NCBI GenBank assembly: GCA_963675135.1
Contig: OY776123.1
Location: forward strand, 17,825,840 to 17,889,839
DNA: 64,000 bases
Reading direction: 5' to 3'
Origin: Galeopsis tetrahit
Taxonomy: Eukaryota > Streptophyta > Magnoliopsida > Lamiales > Lamiaceae
Shown here: piece by piece, positions 22,893 through 34,362 of the stretch
How positions within the stretch are numbered: the first letter of the stretch is position 1
How the letters are laid out: each line of letters begins with the position of its first letter
Notes under the pieces: generated by a model
Seen by the model: the letters and a program-made list of their open reading frames with translations, nothing else
The model's database searches: none
Told to the model about the DNA's origin: nothing
Made by a program: the position numbers and the translations under genes

Positions 22893-23473
22893 TATTTGCG
22901 GAATAAGCATTGTGTTGTGATGTGTGTCTAAACACTTTATGTTTTGTTTGTTTTGCTTGAAAGACTCTACCTATCTATTTTGGTGTCCAGACTTTATGCT
23001 TTTCATTTTCTTGATGACAAATACTTTTATGTTATTATCCTTTTTTGGAATATTAGTGATGGATTATCGTTGAATTTATATATTAATGTTTTAGTTTTGG
23101 TATATCTTATAATTTGTGTAAGTATTTTATTTAAAGTCGTCTGCATAAATACACAATAAATGAATGATATTATTACATTACCAATTACACATTCTACGAT
23201 ATATAATATCTAAGATTTAAAAAAAAAAAAAGAATTATATAACCTTGTTATAATTTATTTAACTATGGAATATATAGTAAATTATAAGGTTTATAAAGGA
23301 CAAGATTTTATCCCGTATAATTTATGATATAATTATAATTAACACACATGATTTAATAAATAAAAAACTTCCTATATAAGTACGCATACAACAGGGGAAT
23401 GTAGGGTTTTTGATTAATGTGTTTCGAATATATATATAATCAGCCGCCTCCTCGATTTTGCTTAAACAAAAAT

Positions 23474-23962
23474 ATGTCTACGAGTATCACCAATCGCAAT
23501 AATGTTTCGTGTTTCTGCAATAAGAATGCGGTGGTCGTTACTTCATGGAAGGGTGAAAACGTGGGAAGGAGATTCTTCGGTTGTGAGTCTTATCTGGATT
23601 TTACCAATCTATTGCAGGGAAATAGTTATTGTAAATTTTTCCAGTGGATCGACAAACCTCTCTCCGAAAGAGGAAGGAATATTGTTCCAGGTCTGATAAA
23701 AAGACTAAACGAAGATCACTCAAAGATAACAGATTTGGAAAAAAAGTTGGAGATTCTCCATTTGACGAATCTTAAGCTCACGGATGAACTTAGGGCGATG
23801 AAGGACGCCAAGTTGATGAGTAACGAACAAGTTAAAAGTGGGTTTAATTTCAGAAATCTTGGTATTCTGTTAATTTTTGTGTTGGTTGGATGGATATTCA
23901 AGAAAACATTCAGTAATGACGAAGACGACAAGAATATTCCTTCAACATTGATGTTGCATTAA
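23474..23962 (+). CDS. GRF zinc-finger, coiled-coil, tail-anchored protein
   Basis: A single exon of 162 residues. Residues about 12-56 form a GRF-type zinc finger (CFC near the start, GRRFFGC, then CKFFQW), a domain that binds DNA or nucleic acid ends in other proteins. A predicted coiled coil follows (ITDLEKKLEILHLTNLKL), then one hydrophobic helix (LGILLIFVLVGWIF) near the C-terminus with a short charged tail, as in tail-anchored membrane proteins. The start at 23474 was preferred to the in-frame ATG at 23417 because the finger begins shortly after it. It lies 580 bp downstream of the protease gene in the same direction, inside the Mutator-like element. The reading frame is intact although the transposase is not. 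The function is unknown. Confidence 0.8.
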   Translation: MSTSITNRNNVSCFCNKNAVVVTSWKGENVGRRFFGCESYLDFTNLLQGNSYCKFFQWIDKPLSERGRNIVPGLIKRLNEDHSKITDLEKKLEILHLTNLKLTDELRAMKDAKLMSNEQVKSGFNFRNLGILLIFVLVGWIFKKTFSNDEDDKNIPSTLMLH

Positions 23963-24631
23963 TTTTATAATTAGTGTAATTCTATGGAATACCTAAGATA
24001 TGTTACTATTGTTTTTCTGAACTAGTATGGTTTGTTTGACGTATGTTTATTGTTCCATTTGAAACTATTTTGGTTGCTGGAAGAGCGAATAATGTATTGG
24101 ATGATGCGTAGGCTGCATAACATGGCCCAAAATGCTGTAAGTACACCACATTTGTAGAGGAAATTGTATGTATATATGTTTAAATGTAGAAGCAATTACA
24201 TTTTTACATGTATGTAGAACGGAATGATGTGAACACACCATATTTGCCAATCGATGCAGACACGAATGCATTTGTTTATAAAAAGCATCGTTTGTTAGAA
24301 TATATATAGTGTATGGTGGCGTGTCTCAAACCAAATATGCGGCCTGTGAAAAACGTCCAACAAAACAATATAACTTATTTTATAGCTATCATGAAACAAC
24401 ATGGCTTGCAATTTGCATGACTGTGTATAAAATATTAAGTGCAAGACGTTAAACTGTGAATAGTATAAATTATATTCATTTAAAAATTTAGTTTTATAAG
24501 CAATATATCAAGACAAAAAGTGTGAATAACAATACTTGTACATATAAGTTACAAAATATGCAAAAATATTTCTACATATGAAAATACTGCAATGAGAACC
24601 TACGTTACACAATAAAGGTAAAACAATATTT

Positions 24632-25717
24632 CTACATATTTTTGTGGAATGGAGATACTAGACTTGGCAAAACACAGAATGAACGATCTACATCAGGAGC
24701 ATCCTCCAACCAATCTAAGTAACGAAACTCACGTTTTGTGACGTCATAAGAACAAAATTTACCACTTGGATCCTCCTTAAAAAGGATTAACGTCTTCAAA
24801 CGGTTGATAAATGAAATAGGGTAGATATCGAACATAAATGGTAGGGCTTCCTCCCTGAATATTATAAAGCTTGACCATGCGCTTCCTTCATTGCGATATG
24901 TTAGAATGTGCATCTGCAGAAAATACATACTTACTCCATTTTCTTCTGGACTAAGCTTGCTGGAATATGCAGCAATACTAAACTCGTCCAATGCACTAAA
25001 TCGTACGTGCCATGTAGGAATTATATAATTTGGAATATCTATTAATTGATAGGATGAATGCTTCAAATAAAATGATGCCAACTTATATACCCCACCATCA
25101 AATCTAACAGACCAGTGAAAGCGACCACCGACAAAAAATCTGTTCGAAATAGGAGGTTTTTGATAGGGATATGATTGAACAAATGACCACACATTAGTTT
25201 TAGAACAGTATAACTTCACCTCATACTGGTATCCTAGTACTGACCAAAACCTAGCTATCCTCATAATTTTGAAAGAATTGCCCTCAATGTCGAAACCTAA
25301 AGAAAAATACACCCACACTTCACGAAATAAAGGGGGAATTGAAATAGGATTATTTGGAAGTATAAATGTTTCATTTGTAGAAGGATTAACAAGAGAATAT
25401 TCATTGGCGGTGTTGCAAAATAATACTAACCCATTATACGTACCAAGAACTTCGTAATCTTCATCGGAGGATCTTCGGTAGGACGGTACTGCAATGGAGA
25501 CAAACTCATAACATATAGGCGGGTTCGCTTCCCTTACTTGATTTAATATTGAAAATCTATTATCTATTTTCATTCTTCGGAGATGCCTCTCAACAAATTC
25601 ATCTGACAAAATCATATTTTCCCAAATACGTGAAACACATTTGAACTTAATGAGTTGTTTTGGAAGAAGCTGCTCAAGAATTTCAAGTGACACATCTTCA
25701 GGAATGATTTCTCCCAT
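24632..25717 (-). CDS. F-box protein 1 of the Mutator element, intact
   Basis: One exon gives 361 residues. The F-box spans about residues 5-45 (IPEDVSLEILEQLLPKQL, IKFKCVSRIWENMI), followed by a region typical of plant F-box associated domains (YEVLGTYNGLVLFC, LVNPSTNE, SLGFD, GRFHW). F-box proteins bind Skp1 and bring substrates to SCF ubiquitin ligases. The start at 25717 was chosen because the F-box begins immediately after it, as in its neighbour; the frame is open upstream to an ATG at 25903. It is divergently arranged with F-box gene 2, 550 bp apart, and related to it along its length, so they arose by duplication. Its substrate is unknown. Confidence 0.88.
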   Translation of the reverse strand: MGEIIPEDVSLEILEQLLPKQLIKFKCVSRIWENMILSDEFVERHLRRMKIDNRFSILNQVREANPPICYEFVSIAVPSYRRSSDEDYEVLGTYNGLVLFCNTANEYSLVNPSTNETFILPNNPISIPPLFREVWVYFSLGFDIEGNSFKIMRIARFWSVLGYQYEVKLYCSKTNVWSFVQSYPYQKPPISNRFFVGGRFHWSVRFDGGVYKLASFYLKHSSYQLIDIPNYIIPTWHVRFSALDEFSIAAYSSKLSPEENGVSMYFLQMHILTYRNEGSAWSSFIIFREEALPFMFDIYPISFINRLKTLILFKEDPSGKFCSYDVTKREFRYLDWLEDAPDVDRSFCVLPSLVSPFHKNM

Positions 25718-26268
25718 TTTAGAAGCAAAATTTATGGAAGGAAATCCAGGTTTAACAAGAGATGTTAATTTTTGAATATGATGGAATTTTGATTCAGATG
25801 AACTTGAATATGCGTTCATTATCAATCTTTTAATAGTTATTAACGATGACGACCTTTGGTATGGATTTGATTTAAAGAAGTGACTCTGCACCTTCTCTCC
25901 CAAGAATTATGCTGAAACACTCTATGCATTTTAGTGGGACTTTTTAAAAATTAAATATATAAATGGGATATAAATTACATACACAGAAAATATAATTGTC
26001 TTCGATAATGATATGGTGAATAAATACAATTTAAGTCTCTATGTGGTGTACGAAAATATTTAGGCCGACAAAACAAACAATAAATAAATAAATCTAACGT
26101 TATATTGCATATTTACTATAATTAATTTTATATGAGTTAATTACAATAATGATTATCATAAACACAATTTATGGTTCGGTTTTTTCTATATATTAATTCC
26201 AACATCCCTTCCTATCCTTATGTAGTATATTAACACTTGCGCTTCCCTTAACAAAAATAACAACTATT

Positions 26269-28091
26269 ATGTCGAGAGTAATCGACACCATTCCTGATGA
26301 ACTAACATTCGTTATTTTGGAAAAAATTTCAGGAAGTCGTATAAGAAAATTAAGATGTGTTTCCAAAAGATGGGACCATTTGATATCTTCTTCTTCGTTT
26401 GTTGAACAACATTTGCGTGTAATGAAATCTAGAAATGTGTTTTCATTGATTCAAAAAAAAATGGTTGCACATCCTCCAGTGAGTTATGTTAAACACGTTG
26501 AAAAAGGCATTGATACGCACAAACGTTCAGACATCATCAATGGTGAAGAATACGAGGTACTTGGAATTTGTAATGGGTTAGTTTTATTTTGTAATTTAGA
26601 TGATGTTTACAAATTAGTTAACCCAATTACAAATAAATCTTTATTAATACCTAAACCAAATATAATATTTCCCTCCGATTTTACTAAAGCATCAATTTTT
26701 TTGGGGTTAGGTTATGATAGTGATACACATGATTATTTAATAATAAAATTCACTCGATTTTGGACGTATGGTGCTTTTCATAGCGTAGTGAATTTATACT
26801 CTAGAAACTCAAACAGGTGGGTTTCATTATACCCATTTCCGTACAAACACCCGCCAACGTGCAATGCTCACTTTGTTGCTGGACTTTTTCACTGGAAGAT
26901 TTATGAAGGATATGGGGTTTATGCAATTGCGACTTTTGATTATAGTGAAAAGACGTATGGGTTGATAAAGTTACCTGATTTCGAATGTAATGGATGGTCG
27001 TTAGTTATAGAGTCATTTGATGACATTAGCCTAGCCGTTTATGGGGATAGTCAAAATGCAGATCATTGTGGAACAAAAAAATATAAATTTGAAATGCAGG
27101 TGTTGTCGTATTCAACTGCAGGGTCCACATGGAAAAAGTATACTATATCAAAAGTGGGAGTGCTACCCCTAGCTTATAAACTCGTGCCTATACACTTCAT
27201 CAGGGACGGAGGGAGAGAGGGCCCAGGGGGGTCACTGGGCCCCCCACCCATTTTACAATTTTTTTTAATAATTTTTTTAAAAATATTAAATAATAAAAAA
27301 TAAAAGAAAAATAATTATAATTAATCATATTTAATAGTTATATAATAATTTCTAAGTGTATTAGTAAAATATTAGTAGTGCAATTATTACTTTTTCTGTC
27401 TTATAAGTACTTGTTTTGTGTATAATTAAATGACTTTTTTTTTTTTAAAATTATCTTTCATTATCATGAAAGATTGAGGGAAAAAAATGAATGAAAGTAT
27501 AAGAGAGTGGAATAACTTGCTTTAATAATAAAGAAAGAAAGATGAAAAAGTATTAAAATAAAAATTATAGGAATTTACATATGAATAATTTAGGGAGAAA
27601 CGTGTAAAAATAGCTAAAAATGATAATTTTTTGAAACAAGAATTAAGACTAATAGCGCCAATCAATATGAAACGAGTGAAGTATATAACAATTTAAAACA
27701 TAAAAATTAAAAGATGCTCGTGTATAGACTGTATAAATATTATTTTGTAGGTAATGAGTGGAATGAATGAAACTTTTATTGAAATATATTAAAACTTAAC
27801 TTGATTAATTAGTAATATATTATATGTTTCAAAAAAATTTATAGATATTAAAAGCGAAATTTATTATTCATAATTGGGCCCCCCATTGATTAGTTTCTGG
27901 CTCCGTCACTGCACTTCATTGACAGTACTCGTAAAAAGATTATGTTCAGGAATGATCCGACAGGAGCTTTCTACTCATTCGATTTTGCAACAGGGGAAGA
28001 GGTCCCAATTCACGAGCTAAATTCAGATGTTCCTATTGGGCATACATATAAGTATGTAGAAAGCCTTGTATCGCCTGACCAACTTTTGTGA
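26269..28091 (+). pseudogene. F-box protein 2, split by a hAT insertion
   Basis: The open frame starts at 26269 with an F-box (TIPDELTFVILEKISGSRI, KLRCVSKRWDHLI) and the same associated domain as F-box 1 (YEVLGICNGLVLFC, LVNPITNK, GLGYD, GLFHW). At 27200 it runs into a 711-bp hAT element and would end in transposon sequence at 27303. Beyond the element and one copy of the 8-bp duplication, the frame resumes exactly at 27920 and ends at a TGA at 28089-28091. The two parts together have 1104 bases, a multiple of three, with no other stop, so the gene was intact when hit. The truncated protein would lack about 57 C-terminal residues. Confidence 0.88.
27201..27911. mobile_element. Non-autonomous hAT element inside F-box gene 2
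   Basis: The left end CAGGGACGGAGGGAG and the reverse complement of the right end, CAGTGACGGAGCCAG, are short inverted repeats. CACTTCAT is duplicated exactly on both sides (27193-27200 and 27912-27919), the 8-bp signature of hAT elements. The 711-bp body is AT-rich and does not code for a transposase. GGGCCCCCC words lie just inside both ends. Confidence 0.92.
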
Positions 28092-28545
28092 TCATAATTT
28101 CTACTTACTGCATTATAGTATTATATTCTTATAAGTAGTATTATATTCTTATAATTAGTATTTGAATAATAACAATTTAATGAATTTTTTGTTCGTAAAT
28201 TTATATATTTTATTTTCGTAAATGTTGAACATATTTTCATTATTGTTTGTACTAACTACTTAACACACTAGATGTATCAAATATTTCAACAGATCTATCA
28301 TTTTTACTTATGTATCAATACATATGTAATATAATACAACATATATCATATATCTGAATATGTATATAATTAAACTCAATGGCTGCAATAAACAGTTAAC
28401 TAAAGATGATATATAATATAGTACATGAATTACTGCAAGATTAAAAAAAAAATTACTAGGAGATTAGAAAAATGAAAAGTATATTGAATAATAATGATCT
28501 GGTGCAAACCAATGTGCGAATAACAGGATATAATGTTAAAGAAAA

Positions 28546-31146
28546 CTAAATGTCTATGTTTGTCCTATCTGTTCCGAATACGTGAGCACAAGTCAATGTG
28601 TCGTGACGTCCTTTCTTGCCACACTTACTGCATATTGTTGGCTTGACGCGACAGAATTCTCCATATGACGTTATCCTTTTCTGTTTTGGACGTCCAGGAG
28701 GATTCTTTAGTAGAGGTGGAATTTTTTTTCAGAATGTGATCTGTCCTTGAAAACAAACCTCTCTGTATCTGGAACTGGAGCGAGATCCACTTTATAGCAA
28801 TCACGATAGCTAGAAGTAAAGAAACAGTCTTCAACAACATCGGAAATAGATGCACAATGCTTTTTAATAACAGCCACTACATGTGCACATGGGAACCCCT
28901 TTATTTGCCATTGAAAACATGTGCATATTTTATACTCCAAGTCGATAGTAACTGATGTTTTAGATCCAACTTCAAACTGCCCGTTTGGATATATTGATAC
29001 GACCCACGACGCACTGATATTCGACATTTCGTTCCATGCTTGCTACTTGCTAGGTACTAACAAACCTGTCCAGGATTGGCTATGTTGACGTCTCTCAACA
29101 AACCACCTAGAAATTTGCTTCCTGATAGAGTCAATCATATAAGTGATTGGAAGAGCTCTAGCGTCTCGAATCCAAGAGTTAAACGACTCTGCTGCATTCG
29201 ACGTCATTTCACCATACCTTTTTATATGTGGTGAATGGTATACAGCCCATTTTGAATATGGAGTATCCTGCAACCAGTCTTCTGCAATTTTCCCACCAAC
29301 CTCCTTGAACTTAGTGATTTTTTCATTGAAAATGGAGCTAGTTGGGGCATAAGCACACTGCTTGAAGAGATCTGCCATGTTCTCGCGGTGCTGAGTGTTC
29401 CAACCACCTCCATACCTTCCTTTCAGATTACATAGAAGATGATACAAGCAGTAGTAATGAGCTGGTTGTTCCCATACTTCATAGAACGCTGACATTAAAC
29501 CGGTGTTTCTGTCTGAAATGTATATAATTTGTTTATTGTGGCGTATGTTGTCTCTGATCTTACTTAGGAACCATGCCCAATTATCCCTGTTCTCAGCTGA
29601 CACAATTGCAAAAGCAACAGGAAACAGACCTGCATCACAAGAACATAAACTAGTTGGTATGCTGATAAGTACAGTGAAACGCAACATCTCAGTAACTTAT
29701 ATAAGAAATCTACAAATGATCAAGTTGTTTTTATACATAATGCAGTAGTTGAATTTATAGATTGTATAGTCCATAAGTGAAACAATTAAAACATAGCATA
29801 TATACTACAGCAGAACATACATTCATTATGAACTACAATAAAGTAAAATATAAGTTACTAAGGTAACAAACAAAAAATCACCTAATTTAATGTATGTTCG
29901 CACATTATATAGAATTGTAAATGTGAGATATAGAAAGATTACCATTGTCGCCATCTTTTGCTGTAGCGGCAAGCAATACTCCCTTGGCCCTTCCTTTCAT
30001 GAACGTTCCATCTATAAACAACATCGGCCTACATGTTTTGAACCCTTCCTTGCAGGCGTGAAATGAGACGAACAATCGTTGGAAGTGATTCGTTACATCA
30101 TCTTTTTCCAAATCAAACAGAGTGCCTGGGTTAGTTCTCTTCACTGCATCTCCATACCAACGGAGTTCATCGTATGAATCATCATAACATCCGAATATGT
30201 TATCCCTCGCAGCCTCTATTCCACGCCACGCTTGATAATATTCAATATCTAACCCATAATCCTTTTTAATATCCTCGATAATCTTGTTTCCACTGATTGA
30301 AGGGTTGTTTTTTACTTGTTGCAATATTTGATCCTTAATAACATTTGTTCCAAATCTATTTTTATCTTTCAGTAATAACTTTCCTACACAACTGTGACTC
30401 AAATTAGAATTCCACACGATAAAACTAACTTTTGTAGGAGTCTGTTTAGCTTTAATAAACCATTGACAGTTAGCTGTTTGTTTTTCGGAGCAAACGACAT
30501 GCACGTATTTGGGAGAGTTCTTGATGAATGAAAACTGGAATCTCAACTTAAGTGAGTACTTTATCAATTCAATCCTAAATTCCGGTGCTCCCCCAGAGAA
30601 AATAGCTCCTACAGCCATTATGTCAGCCCAATGGTCAGACAAATATGACTTCTTCCTCTCGTCTGGGCATATGTCAAAATTAGGTATACTACCTAGACCC
30701 AAGAAATCGGCCGAGCAATTTTTACTAGGAATATACGAATTCTCCTTCACAATGAGTGTGGTGCTCGAAATATTACCAGATTCCTTAATCTGAGCTACAT
30801 CCACAGAACTTGTAGGAAAATTGACACATACATTATTAAACGTAACTTGACTATTGGAATCAGGTATAGTCTTGTTTCGGGCATCATTAAACTCAAACAT
30901 AAGATCTACCAATTTTTCAGATGACAAAATACAGAAATCCATCATACCATCAAAATCACTATCTGATTCTAAATAGCAATTATTGATGCATCCAACCGAA
31001 TATAAAATTGAGAATTTACCTTATGACATATTGGGCCATTTGTTTTTTATTTCATCTACGATGCTCTGATATGTTGTCCGCTCGGTTGTACGAAGCAACC
31101 TGCACCTACCCTCGTGAACGATTTTCAGTATTACGCCGTTCTGCAT
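28546..31146 (-). pseudogene. MuDR-type transposase, two stops and a frameshift
   Basis: Read on the minus strand from an ATG at 31146 (MQNGVILKIVHEGRCRLL), it has the MuDR N-terminal region, the transposase DDE domain split by an intron at about 29942-29640 (first Asp in LFIDGTFMKG, then YISDRNTGLMSAF), a SWIM zinc finger (CTCFQWQIKGFPCAHVVAV) and a C-terminal CCHC knuckle (CSKCGKKGRHDTLTC). A TAA at 31021-31023 and a TAG at 29043-29045 interrupt it, and a run of eight A near 28720 shifts the frame before the last domain. The gene is therefore inactive. In active copies this protein cuts and joins Mutator ends. It lies tail-to-tail with F-box gene 2. Confidence 0.9.
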
Positions 31147-31399
31147 TTCAGGGAAGAACAGTCCACCAGACAAATAAAAAAAACTGAAATATCGATACTT
31201 TGTGGACGATGAGAATTAGAGCAATACCTAGATATGGAAGGTCGGACTTGTAGTTTTGGCGTAGCCGATGCAATTAATCGTCTCAATCTACCTATTCGAT
31301 CGCCGGTCCGATGTATTGATGGTAACTGCCGAATGAGTAAATGGAAGACAATCAATTAAACAAATTAACCTAAAATACATATAATAGAAATTGCTCACT

Positions 31400-31675
31400 T
31401 ATTTAGAATTAAGGGTAAAATAGGATATTCAAATTACAATGTGACTTAAATTGTATTAATATTCAATTGTGTCTTAAATTGCTTAAGGGACTTAAATAGT
31501 GACTTAAATTGTATTTATTCCATAACAATAAAGTAAAGTAAAAAGTAGATATGGGTAATATGAGTATATTTTAAGAGCGAGGATTATGAAGATATTTCCT
31601 TTTATGGAGTGTGCAAATTGGTACGTGACACCCATATATGAAAAGTGTGCAAATTCCTGTGGGACGGAGGGAGTA
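31400..31675 (+). repeat. Right half of a split Stowaway-like MITE
   Basis: Ends AATTCCTGTGGGACGGAGGG AGTA, the inverse of the left half's end (TACTCCCTCCGTCCC then AAGGAA and TTGCAC), and has no left end of its own nearby. Together with 17429-17560 it probably forms one MITE that was split. Confidence 0.55.
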
Positions 31676-31730
31676 ATATAATTATTGTTTACTATTTAAT
31701 CTGTATCTACAAATTATAAAAGGAAAGGTC

Positions 31731-32573
31731 GACGGCACGACAGGAGAAGACGACACGACAAGAGAAGGTATCCTGTGTACACGAGGATCCTCAATCGGAG
31801 GTTTGAGTGAACAACTTTCTCGTAAGTTACTAGCGGACGCCACACAAGGAGTATTTTTCTTCTTCGCTCATCTGTATTAAACGTACATTAAAATATTTAG
31901 AAATCAAGAATGATCAGATTACCTTAAAACCGAAACAGATTACCTTAAACCACTGAGAGAATGAATTCTTTTTTTAGAGGTAATTTGAGAGATGAAATCC
32001 TTATACATATACATATAGAAAATTGAGAATGAGAATATGGACGAGTGAATTGAGTTATATTAATTTATTTACTCTTTTATTTAATTAATAAATAGTAAAA
32101 AAATCAGTTAATATATTTTCTATGTATAGATAAATATAAATGTTATGGATATATATTTTAGGATAGATATAGATATTATAATAATAATATTATATTATAT
32201 TATATTTTCAATTCCATATGACAATATATATATATCAATTGATTCTCTAATGAAAATATTTCAAGAATTGATTCTCTAATCAAAGTAAATCAATTCTGTA
32301 TGAACGTTAAGATTAAAAAAAAGTCATTCAATAATTTTTAAAAGTTTCTAAATCTTTATAAAACTACTATTAAATTTATAAAGAAACTTGTATATTGTAG
32401 TATTTTTTAAAAAGTTTTAGATTAAAGTATAAATACGTAAGCATTGTCCATTATGATAAAAATAAAAAATCAAATTAATGAAGAGAGGTAGAGATACAAA
32501 TTAAATTAAGTTAAATCTAATTTATAGAAATTAATTTTACTAAATTTGTGAAAAATATATTTTAAAGAATAAA
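31731..32573 (+). repeat. Left arm of a large inverted repeat
   Basis: Starts GACGGCACGACAGGAG and is found inverted at 35225-36278. Shared words include GTACACGAGGATCCTCAAT versus its inverse, and CGTAAGCATTGTC. The arm contains one copy of an approximately 62-bp unit that is present three times in the right arm. Confidence 0.82.
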
Positions 32574-33339
32574 CTACGTGGTCTAAAAATACAGATAACA
32601 ATGAAACAATATAATACACATGAACTTCACATAATTATTTCAATAGTAATAATAAGATATTCCATACAATTATTTCCATAGTAATAATAAGATATCAATC
32701 GTTGTTGTTAATGCAACTTATAATAAGACTTTGACTACTTAGCATAGAAACCTTTTAGTTTTGAAGCATTTGTCTTTTTTGAATAAAGGATGTTTGATTG
32801 ATGAAGTTGCCAAATTGAATTCTTGTGATGTTTGTTTCAAGGGTTGGTCTGCTATGGACTCGAATGCATGTTGTGCACCCTAGTCCATGTTGCACTTTTC
32901 AGTTTTACTGACTTACACTTTTTGTAGTAAATGGTGTTGCACTTTTCAATTATTAAACTGTATAATAATATTTTTAGTTATAATGACTTACACTTTTTAG
33001 TAATATTGTGTTGTACTTTTTTCAGTTTAATAACTTACCCTTTTCTTTAGACTAGGGTGCACAACATGCACTCGAGTACATACTAGACTTTACCTTGTTT
33101 CAAAGCTAAATTCCATAGATAGTCTTTTGGGCATAGTACTATTAAAAGCAAAAAGATTTAATCTTGTACACGCTGATATTTGGGCATACAACCATATTTA
33201 GAGTCCTTTTTTTTTTTTTTTGCGCAAGTGTCCATTATTGAGCATATGCCACTAGACATATACCCCTTTTGTTTTATCTTTTAATATTAATGGTACATGT
33301 ATATTAATTTATTTCTTTTACATGTATTCATTTTTAATG

Positions 33340-33470
33340 CACACACCACTGTTGGTAGTCGATCTTTTCTTGATGCAAGATGTATGAAATTTGTGGTCAT
33401 TCACATAGTAGCCGTCGTAAGTCCTTACTCGACGTAGTGGTCCTTTGCTAAGATCTTTAAATATCAATTC
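33340..33470 (-). pseudogene. Fragment of a CACTA TnpD (DUF4216) exon
   Basis: Minus-strand translation gives DLSKGPLRRVRTYDGYYV then KFHTS and STTNSGV. This matches the intact TnpD of the element at 39436-49649 (DLSKGPLRRVKTYNGYIV, RFHTSG, GTTNSGV at about 41880-42000). Only this short piece remains. It supports a CACTA origin for the outer 19.6-kb block. Confidence 0.75.
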
Positions 33471-33667
33471 TCAACGTAGATCCTTTAAATATGAATTCTC
33501 AACGTCGTATGACTCCACCTGTAATTTAAAATAACTTTAAATTATATAAATTTTTATATATACACGAACACTAATATATATTCCAATAACACGTATTGAA
33601 TTGGTACGTCCAAAATCCGTCTCTAATATAAATATGAATATATATAAAAACTTTATGCAAACCATAA

Positions 33668-33770
33668 TTTAGCCCGATTCAATTGATGGAGACATTGTGC
33701 CCGATTCAGTTGATGGAGTCACCATAGTGCCCGATTCAGTTGACGGAGACACCGTAGTGCCTGATTCACT
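33668..33770 (+). repeat. Three-copy minisatellite of about 33 bp
   Basis: Repeats the unit GCCCGATTCAGTTGATGGAG with small changes. Degenerate copies of the same words recur at about 34165-34260 (GATCAGTTGATGGAGACACT). Confidence 0.7.
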
Positions 33771-34362
33771 CTCGAATGTGGATTATTTTTCTGAATTCAA
33801 AGAAGTCTTACTCGAATACGAGGGTAAGTGAATGATTCATATATTATATTATCAATTAAATATATTATATGGATTCAAATATTGTAGTTTAAATTATTAA
33901 TTTTTCTCATGTAAATTAAGAACATATAATTAGATAAGGTGGATGAAATTAAAAAGAGTGTTATGTGGGTGAGTATGTATAGGGTTGTGGGGTTGGCCCC
34001 TGTCAATATTATCTTGAGATTTACTTGGATTCCAAGTATTTTAGGCCTACGATATCTTTTAAAAAGGTATTGGGTAATAGTTCAATATTTGTGTTGGCAG
34101 CCCACTACACTAGGTATCTTAAAAGGTCTTGTGTAATAGTTGAATATTTGTATTGGAAACCCACCGATCAGTTGATGGAGACACTGATTCACTTTCGGAT
34201 GTGGATTAATTTAAAAACGATCAGTTATGGAGACACCAATTCACTTTCGGAGGTGGATTAATTCAAAAAAGTGTATTGATATTTTATTATTACTATATGA
34301 GATATCTTATTATTACTATCGAAATAATTATCGAAATAATTATATATGTGAAGTTCTTTCAT

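Larger units (their letters stand above)
17560..31400. mobile_element. Mutator-like element with protease, GRF and F-box cargo
   Basis: The region holds a MuDR-type transposase (minus strand, 28546-31146) at its right end and an Ulp1-type protease gene at its left end, as in the Kaonashi-carrying Mutator elements known from plants. Between them lie a GRF zinc-finger gene and two F-box genes. No long terminal inverted repeats were found, so it would be a non-TIR Mutator element. The limits given are inferred from where the two halves of the split MITE stop; a 9-10-bp duplication there (GGGGCAATA versus AGGGTAAAA) is only weakly matched. Confidence 0.6.
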
